A DNA stretch of 64,000 nt from Pelecanus crispus (Eukaryota; Chordata; Aves; Pelecaniformes; Pelecanidae): assembly GCF_030463565.1 (NCBI RefSeq), contig NC_134656.1, positions 1,741,001 to 1,805,000 of the forward strand. The letters run 5' to 3'. The notes under the pieces were generated by a model. It worked only from the letters and a program-made list of their open reading frames with translations. It was not told where the DNA came from and did no database searches. Shown piece after piece: positions 24,566-36,284 of the stretch. Made by a program: the position numbers and the translations under genes. The first letter of the stretch is position 1; each line of letters begins with the position of its first letter.

Positions 24566-26272
24566 GCCTCGCGTGGGCTGGCGGATAGCGTGACAGCAGG
24601 GGAGCTTTCTGGTAAGCGTTGACCTTTAGAACGGCATCCAAACACGCCGGCACGTGAGTCCTGCTCGGTTTCCATGAAACGGGCTTTGCTGGAAAAGCCT
24701 GCGTGAGCACCGTGCGGTGCCAGCCTCCCCGGCTCCGCTCCCGCTGCCTCGCACCCAGACCACAGCCCGCGGTCACGCACCAGCCTCGGACGGATTGTAA
24801 GCTTAATTTAGTTGAGACAGTGAAATAAACTTAAGAGGATAAAAACCCCTTTTGGTTTTCACTGAAGTTTCCAAAGTCCGGAGCGAGAAGAGGAACAGTG
24901 GGCAGCACGAGCTTCTTCCTGATAATTTAAACGACTGCTTTCCTTATAAGCTGTGGCTAAGGACAAGTACATGGTAACATTTAAATGTGGATGTAGCTCT
25001 CTCCTGGGGACGACTTGAATGTTTAGCACGCAGAAGATAATTTTCCCAAATGCTATGAGCGCTGCACAGAAAGCCCAAGCCCGCGTTGTTCTCCGAGTCG
25101 GGCTTCCCTATCAATCTATGCTGTTAGACACTTAAAGCGGGGGGAAAAAACCCCGCAAACGCGCTGCCAGGTGCGGCAGTGACTCAGGGCGGCAGCACCC
25201 CCCAAACCCACGAAACCGCCGCCGGCGGGAGCCGCCTTGCTCATCGTGAGAGCGGTTCGGGCACGTTTGCGCCGTAACGCGACGAGGATACTGCGTGCGC
25301 TGGCTCAGCGCTGGAGGATCTGAAATGGGATTAGGTAAATGATTAATGTTAATTTAAGGTGCCGGTGGGAGTTTTTCTGGTGAGGTCATGCGTAGCTGGC
25401 TCACGCCTCAACGTCGCAAACAAGGAGAGCTGGGATTGCTAGAGGAAACCGAGCGGGGATTTTTCGAGGTGTGCAGAGGGATGCGGGGGGGATGTGAGCA
25501 GACTCGTAATCCTGCTTGTCAAAACCCACCCTCGGCCCTGGATTTACAGCCTAGTGACAAGACAGGTAAGTTCACTCTTCTGCCTGCAGATTTCCCCATG
25601 TTTTTGTTTTGCTAGAGGTGGATCTTCACCCTCTGCCCGGCCCCCCACGGCGCTCAGCGGTGGGTACTGGGCTGAGCCCTCCAGACGCTGTGGGAGAGGA
25701 CTCGGGGAGTGCCAACACGCAGCAAACTCATTTGAATTCGCCCATCGCTATTCCAAAGAGGTGCCAATTTTACCTTCTTTTGAAGCGCGCATCTTTTTTT
25801 CTCCCGCTCGTGGGGTTTTTTTCCTTCTGATTGTAATCCCGGGTGTTGCATGCCCAGGCTTTCCACGCCGAGACTCGTCCCTCGCTGCTGCACGCGTTAT
25901 TTCTGCAGTGACCCAACGATGGGACCCAGCTCCTCCGGTGCCCGTGCTGCAGGTGGAGCAGAGGTGAGAGTGAGGAAGTTGGCCGTGTCCGAGAGCAGGA
26001 GCAGAGAGATAGCTGAAGTGTGCAGGGCAAACCAACCTGTGCTCGGTTCCGGGCTACCTGAACTGGGGTGCCAAAGGACATGACCCAAGAGAGGACCCCC
26101 GCGCAGGCAGGGAATCGGGTGCCGTGATGCTCAGGACAAAGCCATGGCCACGAAGCCCACCTGGTATCGCAGCACTGCTGATGCTGCCGGGCCAGACCCG
26201 GACCGGCTGCCATGCAGCACTGGTTTTCACTTACACCGCTCTTATTTTCCACTCCTCCTTTGCTGCAGGCCT

Positions 26273-26372
26273 TCATAGAATCACAGAATCGTTTAGGTTG
26301 GAAAAGCCCTTTAAGATCACCAAGTCCAACCATTAACCTACACTACCAAGTCCACCACTAAACCAATTAAGG
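26273..26372 (-). repeat. CR1 LINE 3' end, antisense
   Basis: It begins CATAGAATCACAGAATCG and continues TTTAGGTTGGAAAAGCCC, CCAACCATTAACCTACACTA and CCAAGTCCACCACTAAACC. Same subfamily as the sense copies at 11.2 and 17.7 kb. Confidence 0.95.
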
Positions 26373-26435
26373 GGAGAGTAGCAATTCCATGTTTCCTGGC
26401 TTGGTGGCTGGATCATTTATAATGAAAGTAAAAAC

Positions 26436-26690
26436 TAGGAATTATTAAGGTTGGAAGGGACCTCTAAGAGCATCAATCCAACCATCAACCCAACACCCCC
26501 ATGCCCACTAAACCATGTCCCCAGGTGCCACCTCTGCCCGTTTTTTGAACACTCCAGGGACGGGGACTCCCCCACCTCTCTGGGCAGCCTGTTCCAGTGC
26601 TTGACCACTCTTTCCGTGAAGAAATTTTTCCTAATATCCAATCTCGTACACATTTGTTTCTCCCTGAGCCTCCCATGGCTTTCAGGGGAT
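26436..26690 (-). repeat. CR1 LINE fragment, antisense
   Basis: It reads AAGGTTGGAAGGGACCTCTA, CCACTAAACCATGTCCCCAG, GGGGACTCCCCCACCTCTCT, GCCTGTTCCAGTGCTTGACC and GAAGAAATTTTTCCTAATAT. Only about 60 bases separate it from the preceding CR1 tail, so it is either a second insertion next to the first or an older copy. Confidence 0.93.
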
Positions 26691-29600
26691 GCAATCTCAA
26701 AACAAGCAGGAGAAGGAGAAGTTGCATCCCTGTTTTTATGGAGACCGGTTGCTGAGGGGCGCTGACCTGCTCGCTGTCGCCGGCGAGCGTGCCGGCTGCA
26801 CCGTGGAAGGGAGCTGGGCCCGCTCTGCCCGTGGCAGGTCTGCTCTCGCAGCGCCCGGAGCCCCGTGGCCGGGCTCAGGTGCCACCAGCCTTGGTCACAT
26901 GTGCGGGACCAGGGAGATGCTTTTCTACCCCATGGGTCACCTCTCATTCCCCCGACCCCATTTCTTCCCCTTCTCGGTTTATGATTTCTGTTCCCTTTTG
27001 TGCTCAAGGAGCTTCCTGAGAGCGGGATATCTCAAAGAGCGAACGAGAGGACGCACAGCCGACGTGAGCTGTTCCCAGCCTGGGCCGGTCGGACGCAGGG
27101 GAACCGAGAGGTCAGGACCGGGGGGTTGCGTCGGTTCGGCACGGCAGGTGAGGAGGTGGGCCGAGTGCTCGTGACCATTGATGTGCTCCTGGCCGGAGCC
27201 GCATGAAGCTCTGCCGCCCAATCGCTCTTCCTCATATTTCTTTTAATGAAATGAGAATTTTTGCCTTGCGCCAACCAAAACCAGAGTCTGACTGATAAAT
27301 CCTTTCAATGAAAATGTAAAAAGCTCGATGGCAGACCTTAATGAAAAGGGAACTGCTTTGTCGCTGTTATTCCTACTGAAGGAGCTCAGACGCTTTGGCA
27401 GCCTGATGACCCCACCAGTGCTGCCCAAGGGTCCCCGCTTCAGAGCCGTGTCTGGCCTCGGGGTGCCGTGAGGGCTGGGGGTCGCCCCCCGCCGCCCCTT
27501 CCCTCGCTGCCCAGCTGCCCACGTCGGTCCCCAAAGGCCCCTTTGGTCCTCCTTGTAAAACGTGATGAGCTCTCTAGGTTCCACGTTTCAAAGGTCTTCA
27601 GAGGTCTCTGCAGTAAGCGTGTTCCAAAAAAGCAAATTATTGCTGCCTGCTGCCGAGTAAGGCGAGAACAGGCGACAGGACCTTTCACCCATCATCTCCC
27701 TGAGCGGGTGCAGTTATTTGGGGGTACTCGGTACCCAGCAGACTTGTCCAGACAGTGCCGTAGCACTGACTCAATAGTTAAAACGGGAGCTAAAGCAACA
27801 CCAGCACGAAATTGTCTTTTGTTTAACAAAACCTTGGATCTGGTTTCTTGGAGCGGTTACAGAGCACAACACTGTGGTTTTCATTTATTTCCAGTGTTTT
27901 CTTCCAAGTGAGTGTTGGGAGGACAGTCGCCCTTTACAGAAAAGCTTGCTTTTGTCTTGAGAGGCTTAAAAGGTCACTTACGGGAATTCATCCAGCAAAC
28001 AGGGTCATATCTGAAGCACATTTCTTCTATTTGTTCAGCCATTGTTTGGCTCCGCTGAATTTGCTCCCAAGGTACTTAGCTTAAAACGCTCAGGTCTGGG
28101 CACTGCCTCCTCTTAGCTTGAATAAAAATAGAGTATATTAGTAAACCTTCTGACTCCCTTTAGCTAGAACTAGTTTTCTGGGAAGCACGGTCAGGAAGCT
28201 TGGAATGACTACAGCTATAATATCCTTACACAATATCCTCACTGTTTAGAACTGCAAGTACTTTATGTATTATTATCTGGGTCAACATGAAACAGGAGTC
28301 TTCCTAAAACAACTGTTTGCTTACTGTTTAAAGACAATGGCATTTTCCATCTTACACAATGTTTAGGGGGAGGGCTAGAGCAGCCTGCTGTACCTCAGTG
28401 ACTAAGCGGGATTGGAAATCAGAGACCTCACAGTGCCGTATGTTTGCGGGGGAGAATCAAGACCCCGGCTGCGGCGCGTGGTGCCCCTCGTCACCGCTCG
28501 CCCAGGAAGAGCACCAGGCATCCGACGTGCCAGGTGCCCGCTCGGTTTGGGGGTTCCCAGCTGCTCCAAACGTAGCAGAGCTCCAGCTGTGCTGTGACTT
28601 AGTTGTAATGCAGGGGAGCAGAGCCAGGAGACTTGATTTTTTTTTTTTTTTTATGGAAGTGCAGAGAACGATGACTTCCCAGCTATCGCTACGAGGACAT
28701 GAGCTCAGTGAGGATGTGCGTTGGGCGGTGTGGGTGCTGCTGCTGAGTCTCAGCATGTGGACTTAAGGTTGTTTTCAGCTACGAAGCGTAAGGGACGAGA
28801 TACGGGTTTGGAGAGTTCAGCTCGGCTTCAGGGACACGCTCCCACGTGCTTGTTCAGCCTCAGTCTGCTCATCCAGATTCCCTGATGCTGGTTTCTATTT
28901 CTGTTTCTGTACGTCCTTGTGCGATACTGGAGCTTGGTAGGTGATTTATTGGACTTCTCTTGGTCTTCCCAGAAGCTAAAGCAAGGACTCTTTAGTTGGG
29001 AAATGTAAGATAAGAATAGGAGTGTACATCCCCCACTTTATGACTCTCAACCTGAAAGAACAAATAGCTCTGGCAAGATCAAACCCAAGTTCTTCTTTCA
29101 CCCAGTTTCATGTGTTGTGGACTGAATGACGTCACGCAGGAACAACCTGTGATTCAGCACCTCTTGTTTACAGAGATCCCCTGCCCTTTGGGCCAACAGT
29201 TGTATTCACGGGGCATTTACTAGGTCTTTCACAGCCTGTGCTGTAGACTACCCTGTGATCCTGCCTCTCCTCACGGCATGGAGATGAGCTGTCAAAATTT
29301 CCACCACACTGAGGACGTGGGCGCAGACTTGGGAGAGCTTCATCCCTGCAGAGGACGGGGCTGCGTGGGATCAGTTGCTTTCGATTCAGTAGCTGTCCTT
29401 CCCCCTTCCACAGGTGGCCAGCTGCCTTTGCTCCCACTGCTTTCATCTCCAGGGCAAAGATCATCTGTTGAAAGCGTGGTGTTCAATATATGGGGGTATT
29501 ATGCACGATCTCAAGTGTAAAAAAGAAGCCTTGTTTGTGTCAGAGGAGCAAAATCTCCCAACAGGGCAGGATAGCCCTTGGTACCTCACAGGTCACCTTC

Positions 29601-30762
29601 TGAATGAACGGTGGGCTTCGGTCGCAAAACGGGCGCACCCAGCAAAATCTCGGGGCGACAAAGAGGGTCTGCCCGTGTATTCATTCGACTGTTACTGTCT
29701 AAAGGGGTAGGCAGTGAGGAGGTGTCATTTGCAATACCAGTTTCTGGGAACAATGAGTTCCTTATGCATCTTTATGACTGTCTTATAGAACCCATTGTGA
29801 GTATGACTCAAAAAAAAAAAAAAAAAATCTAAAGGAAATCTACAGATGCGATTGTGTCAGGTTATTTGACTTCTGAGAACCAGCAGAGGAGTTCCTGGCT
29901 AGGAATTGAACTGGAGCACAAGTAGGAACACAACAGAAACAACGCTGTAGGTTTCTGTTTCAGGAAAGCACTTAGTGTTACATGAATTTAGTTTATCCGC
30001 AGAGCAGTGCTTACGGTGTGTACTGAATACAGCTGTCTTAAGGCTGCACTGGATCAGAGGTTTGAAGTCGTTCCTCCAAACGTTTAGCATGACGTCCGTT
30101 CAGCTGAAGGATGTACACTTCAAAGGATGAAGCTTTTACTGAATAACGCTGTGCTCGTCGTACACCAGCAGCTGCCTCCCTGGCTGCTGGGCAATTCCCT
30201 CGCCGAGCAGCAGCGAGTGCAAGAGCTGCGTCGCTCATGCTTCACCTCCTGGGCACCGCAGGCGAGTGAGTCTGTGAGGAACATGGGCTTAAGCACCGGA
30301 GTCCTCCATGGTGTGTGCTTGCTCCCGTCACGGCCACAATGGCAGGGAGCAGCTGTTCAGAAGTGACTGGATAGAGGAAGTGCAAGTAGTGCACTTGTGG
30401 ATGGTAGAAAGACAGTACCATCTATGGACATGCACCAAAAGAAGTTATTACTCACGAGTTAGTAGCATTAGTAAAGATTACTACATATTCATCCAGCAAG
30501 GATTGTTTCAAGGAAAGGATGCTTCATCCTGTGCATTCCTGAGCAAATACATCTACTGCCCCATCTTCACAACTGCTTTTTAACAGCATGTGACAACATG
30601 ATTGCGGAAAAGGTGAGACTGCTGCAAAAAAGGATGCGGGGAATGTGGTATTCAACAGAGGACACTGCTAACAAAATTGAAATTTGGAAGCCCGTTTGGA
30701 ATCAGCAGCCTTTGGCTTTAAGGAAAGACAGTGTGACCAAGAAGGAATGAGGAGATTCTGAG

Positions 30763-30855
30763 TAATGTAGTAATTCTACTGTAATTCAGTAAATTCAGAA
30801 AACAGTAATTCTACTGTTTTCTAATGTAGTAATTCTACTAATTACTGAGTAATTC
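30763..30855. repeat. AT-rich nested direct and inverted repeat cluster
   Basis: TAATGTAGTAATTCTACT occurs perfectly at 30763-30780 and again at 30822-30839. Between them lies an inverted repeat with 9-base arms AAAACAGTA (30799-30807) and TACTGTTTT (30812-30820). GAGTAATTC/GAGTAATG flanks echo the same words. Confidence 0.9.
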
Positions 30856-33800
30856 ACTGCAAATGTTCCTCCTCCTCTTGTTTCCGCTTGACGTGCACCT
30901 AGTTTATGGATGAAATTTAGGTCATTTTTCCCCCCAGTGGTGTTGTATACTGTGCTGTCCAAGTTTTCTGCACCAGTCCAGTCACTTTCCTACCTGAATG
31001 AGGTTCTGATTGCTTTTAGTACCGATTTGTTTCTCTCTTTCATCAGAAAATCTAATCAGCAGTCCCTTCCGAAGTGATGAGTCTCATGGGTGAAGGCTCG
31101 TGATCAGATTTAAGTTGTGCGGATGAAGTCATATGAGAGCAGGCACTACTGATAGCTGTGACCATGTCCTTGTGAAATGGTTTTGGATGTAAAAAAGCCT
31201 AAGCGTGCGTAGAGAAACTAATGGAAAGCCCCCAATAGTTGTCATGGAAGCTGGTTTTACCAGAGGAGCAGGAAAAACAAGTCCTTAAGGGATTTCAGAA
31301 GCACAAGAAACAAAACTAAAGGGCGATGCTGCAGGAAATGCCTGAGGTCCAGCAAGCAAAATACTGTGTGTTATTACACCAGGAATACTTCATGTGGGAT
31401 TTCCAACTTGTATAAAATTCCAGCCTGAAAAAAGCACCTGCTCTAGTTTCTCTGGCATCCTTTGCCCCGATGAGAGCTCGGCACAGGGCAAACACTCTTT
31501 CCACTTCTCCACTGCCTCTTCTCTCCCTGGAAACAGATTTGAGCGAAATTTTAATAGAAAAGTGTGCCAAAATGGATTTTTGAGAGGGCATCCAGCCTAT
31601 AACCTGTCTCCGTGGCAGGGTCAATTCAGCCTGTTTTTCTTGATTGTCCAAATTGCTTTTGGGAATCTACAGACAAACAAACACTTAGGAGTAATTGCCT
31701 TCAGACTCTGAAAATGGTCCCAAGACTGAAGGCAAATTTGAGCTGTGGTGCTTCTTTTGGTAAAAGCTGAGGAGCATAAGCAGAGCTGCAAGCAGAGGCA
31801 AAACCCACTTTCCTTTATGTGTGGACATTGCTGTCTGTGGCTGCCAGTCAGTTACAAGCTACATTAATCAGATTTTTTTTTTTTTTTTAATTTAAAGGGA
31901 TAATGGTCAAGACCAGTGACAGCACCCCTCTTCGCCTTTCTTAGCAGATCCCTCCAGAAGTTCTCTCCTTCAACCTTGACACTCCCTCCTACCACTTGCC
32001 AGCAGAGAAGTCCCAGGATACTGTTTCAAAAAATAATGAAATGCCTAAATCAATTCAGAAAAGTTCAAGTATTTTAATCCAGGTTTTTAGCTGAGGACTG
32101 TCATAACCTTACATTTTCCAAACCCACAATGGTACCTCACAGGCAGTTATTCATAAACACACACCTCTGGAAATCATGACTAACCCAAAGGTTTCAGGCC
32201 CAGTTAAAACATCATCACTGAGGAGAAGCAACCTTCCAGACGTGCAGTAAAGTGCCCTTTTGCTTGAGATTGCTATCTGTAGTGTGCAAAGGCAGATCCT
32301 TACCTTAAATGAACTGATGGATGTGCTGGATGTGTTGGCGTACAAATGATGTTACAGGATGTGTCAGCAGTGCTGGAGTAGGATCGCAAGGAAGAGGAGA
32401 GTAAACATAGCTCGATTAGGAATAAAACCCTGCGGCGCTGAAAGGACAGTAAGTCCACTTCTCTCTTAGAGGCTGATTTCAGTTTAGCAGAGCGTAGGAA
32501 GGCTGGCCGGGGCACCTACCCCATACATGCCTTCTGCTGGCTCCTTCACCTTGCTCTGACACAGCCGGTACTGGCCAGAGCCTTAAATAAGATGTCGGAC
32601 TTAGCACGCAGCCGTGTCTCATTTAGCTTGGTATTTCTGCTGGTTCTGTGGGACGGGGTGTCGTGGTGAGTGGGATAAGATCTGACATCAGCATCACTGA
32701 GAAGCAGATCATCAGGCCGTTGCGGCAAGGCTAACACGTCACCGCTGCCTTGCGCTAGGCTGGGACGGGATTAGGTAGCACCAGCAAAAAAAGTGCTGTA
32801 ACTCAGTTATTCTGTGTCTTTCCATAGTTCCAAATGAAGATGAAATTGCCACCACGTGGACAGCACTGTGATTCATAGAGTACTCAAAAGCATTACAAAT
32901 GTTTTTTTCTGTTTTTTTTTTAAGGAACGCACTTGCCTCCCGCTGCTAACAAACGTTTGCATAGCAGGGAAATTCCAGATGGATGAGAGAAAGCTGATCT
33001 TCTGCCAATGTTCAAATAAGGTAAGTAATTCTACTACCATGATTCTTAGACACTTAGCTTTACCTCACCTAAAGCATGCTAAAGGAAAAAGCGATTACTA
33101 AGTGCAGATGATGAATCTGTTTCACCTTGGGAAGATAAAGCACCTCTTCAGAGAAAGAAAATGCTTTAAACAGGCATGGGCAAAACAGGTCCATCTCAAA
33201 TGTGTCAAAAATCTGAAAAACTGATTACTTGAACTACTCAGAAATGTCCTTGCTTTGGTTGGTGGTCTTGCAGGGGGGTCACTTGCAATGCAAAAGCGTT
33301 TTAAATAAGTCTGCACTTCCTGTAAGGACTTACATAAAGCGCAAGCCTAAAATATTATAAATTTTTGATTAAATTACTGATCAAAATAGAAAATAGTTAT
33401 CAGCTACAGCATATCATCTTAGACTATCCCAGTGGGATTTTCTTCTTTTCGGTGGAGCTTATGCATTGGCTACCGTCCCTTTTCAGAATGCTTTTCCATG
33501 TCAGTTTGGTCCTACTCCACTGGTCTGTACTGACGCATTGTTAGCAGAACAGACCTGCTTATAGGGGCCGAAGCTGCAATAAAACCAACTGAAGGAGGAA
33601 GTCATCGGTGTCCTTGTGTAGCCATTTATGACCATATAAAGCAGATGCGCCCAAAAACCCCAGCTGACTTAGCAGCATGCCATTGTCTTTGTGCTTCACG
33701 TAAATGCACATGGTACATGATCAGTGATATCCGAGCCCAGGCTGTGCCTGCAAGGCAAGATCTTTATCTTGCACCTGTCAGCTGATGAAGCTGAATTCCT

Positions 33801-35470
33801 TCATTGCAGTCATGCTGCAGCATGGAGGACACACCAAAGCAATTCAACAATTGGCTTGACTGTTTACCTGCTGGGCTTCCCCAGCACTCGGGAAATCTTT
33901 CAACAGTATCAAGGAGGTGCATTTCATCCATAATGGTGGAAAAACCTGACTGCAAAACTCTTTCCTAAAACAGACGTTGGGAGCCAAGCTGCTGCATGCG
34001 TATGCCCCATCAAGTAACGGCTGTTACTGCTCTAGAAGCTAACTCTGACTGATAATCGAACCTTTCACTGCCGGCTTTGGAGAAATCCTCCCCGATTTTC
34101 TGTGGACATCAGAGCATGTTCATACTTACGTATCACAGCTGATGCATCTTTCTGGGTGAAAGACTTTCCCACTCTTGAGAACCCATAATTCTTTGCTTTA
34201 ATTTAAGACCTCCCACTGATATGTGCCACAAAGCAGTCTTTGTGTCTAGAAACTTGTGAGAACAGTTACGGCCTCAAGCTCAAAACTGTTTTTCCTCCCT
34301 TGTCTCCTAGGGGAGAGGAAGAGATCTGAGAATAGTATGTGGAAAGCTTGGAAAACCCCTGGTGTCCCATTAAACAGACATTTCAAGTTACTTGACTAAA
34401 GTGTTTTGTCTCTCAGCAAGGCACTTTTGTCCACCAGTCACTGTTTGACATCTTCACTTTAACTGTTAGCACAGACCCTGCCAAACAAGAGCCAGGACCA
34501 CAGAGATACCTTGAAAATACTCAGGCTTTCAGAGGTGGCCAAATGAGAGAGATTTCCCTTATAATCAATGACCACTGGGTATCCAATACTTTTGTACGCT
34601 TGAAACTCTCAGCCCTACATCACATGCGGCACCTAGAGAAAGTGCCACTTCTTGCAGTAGGTGAGTGATCTTCAAGGGATCCTCTACATTCACAGAGTGC
34701 ATAAGAAACCTGAGATGGGGCACTAGGTCTGAAGGAGCCTCATGAAGTCGCTGGTGTCTGAGTTAGATCTACTGCAGTTTAATTCTTCTGGGATATGGCG
34801 CTGACATTGGCACCATTCAAATTCAAACTCGGGTAGCGTGTTATACCATCTGTTCTAACAACAGCAAGTAATTGAAAGGGATTTGATATTTTATCTGATA
34901 GTTTGCCTGACTTGCTCCTCCTCTTATCCTAGCATTACTGAGGAGTAAGACTCTGCTCTCCAGTATGTGTCTATTTCCACTGACTTCATGTCCTTAATGA
35001 CACAGCCCAGCTGCCTGCACACTTTGACCCAAATGTGAGGGAATGAATTACGTTCTCTCTTAAGAAAAATCTGCAATGAGTTGCATGCAGAAAATTTAGC
35101 AGAAAGTTCTTCCACAGATGCCAAGTAACACGTCTTCAAACAAATACTTCTGTCTGACTTGCCCAAAAAGAACTTGAATAATGTCCCCTTACTTATGTGA
35201 GCAAACAGCACAGAACGGTCATCAGTGCCAGGAGTAACTAAAGCGTGCAAAGAGCAACATCCACTGCCAAACCACTGTAAAATGTGTAAAAAGAGATATT
35301 TGGAGAAATGTTAGTGATACATCAGCATAATTACTAGCTGGCTAGGCAGCACAAGAAGTGAGCGCTATGTGTCTTCGAGAGCTGCCTTTCTGTTCTCTCT
35401 TGCATTTCAAAAAAACTAGAGGGCTAAGTACCACTATTTCCAAACATCAGTTGTTTCAGCAACAGAAGTT

Positions 35471-36284
35471 CAAAGAAGTAGGAAGCTTTATTGCATACTG
35501 ATTTCTCCCTGCCTAGAGGTTCAGCTTTTGGCCTAGAAAGCTCACAGAGAGGGCCTTAATTCATTCCAGTTACAGAAGATACCAATTATTCTTACAATTA
35601 AAGAGAATGCACAACAGAGAGACTGGCAGTCAAAGCAAGGCAGCGCTTCCGGAGTTCACGTCCTATTAAGAGTAATCATTTTGAACAGTGTACCACTGTG
35701 CCGTTGCTGGCTTCCATATCTGCATTTACCACAGGTAAAAGTTACGAATCAACATGCCGACTGAAAATTGAGTTATAATCAACACTGTCTCCCCCCATTA
35801 AACAAACAGCAGCATAACAGGGCCAGTAACACCACCTATAGTAGCCGTGGGGCTGGAGCAGCAAGGTGTCTTCTCAGTTAGAAGGGACAGCCACTCCCCA
35901 GGCTCTCCCTCCCCTTTCATATTCACCTACACAGTTCCTTCAGGAGTTCCTTCATGTCACTGGCCTCTAGCCTGTTAGACTAATAAATCAAGAATCACAA
36001 AGTAGTACAGTAGAAAATTAAGTCCTTTGCATCTGCAACAATGTGTAGATTGCCACTCGGCCTATGCTCTCAGGCCAATGACTTAATACTTAATGTAAGA
36101 GATTCCCACCCCCCACCCAGTTGGAATCCTTTGCTCAAGTTTTTTTACACACAGAAAGAGAATGTTTGTCTCCAAACTTAGGAAAGAATCAGGTGTAATA
36201 GGAATCCAGTGGACCACCTTCTTTAAAGAGAACACAAAACTGTGTTGAAAAAGACTGTCCGTTCCTTGGCTGTCCTTCAATTTC
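35471..36284 (-). other. ARFRP1: ARFRP1 3' UTR with poly(A) signal
   Basis: Non-coding sequence follows the ARFRP1 stop on the minus strand. The nearest good poly(A) signal is AATAAA on the minus strand at 35492-35487 (TTTATT on the plus strand). The end is inferred. Confidence 0.45.

Larger units (their letters stand above)
21451..35470. other. Gene-poor stretch between convergent TNFRSF6B and ARFRP1
   Basis: No gene could be supported on either strand. It holds CR1 fragments at 23.8, 26.3 and 26.4 kb, a GC-rich block at 23.2-24.5 kb with a 24-bp tandem duplication, A/T-runs at 28635-28653 and 29810-29827, and an AT-rich repeat cluster at 30.76-30.86 kb. From about 27.5 kb onward it is ordinary AT-richer intergenic sequence. 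Open frames here lack domains, splice support and a plausible start context. Confidence 0.55.

Noticed and set aside
23823-24776. 317-codon minus-strand frame in the orphan GC-rich block
   Set aside because: No recognisable motif, biased composition, runs through a CR1 tail and a tandem duplication.
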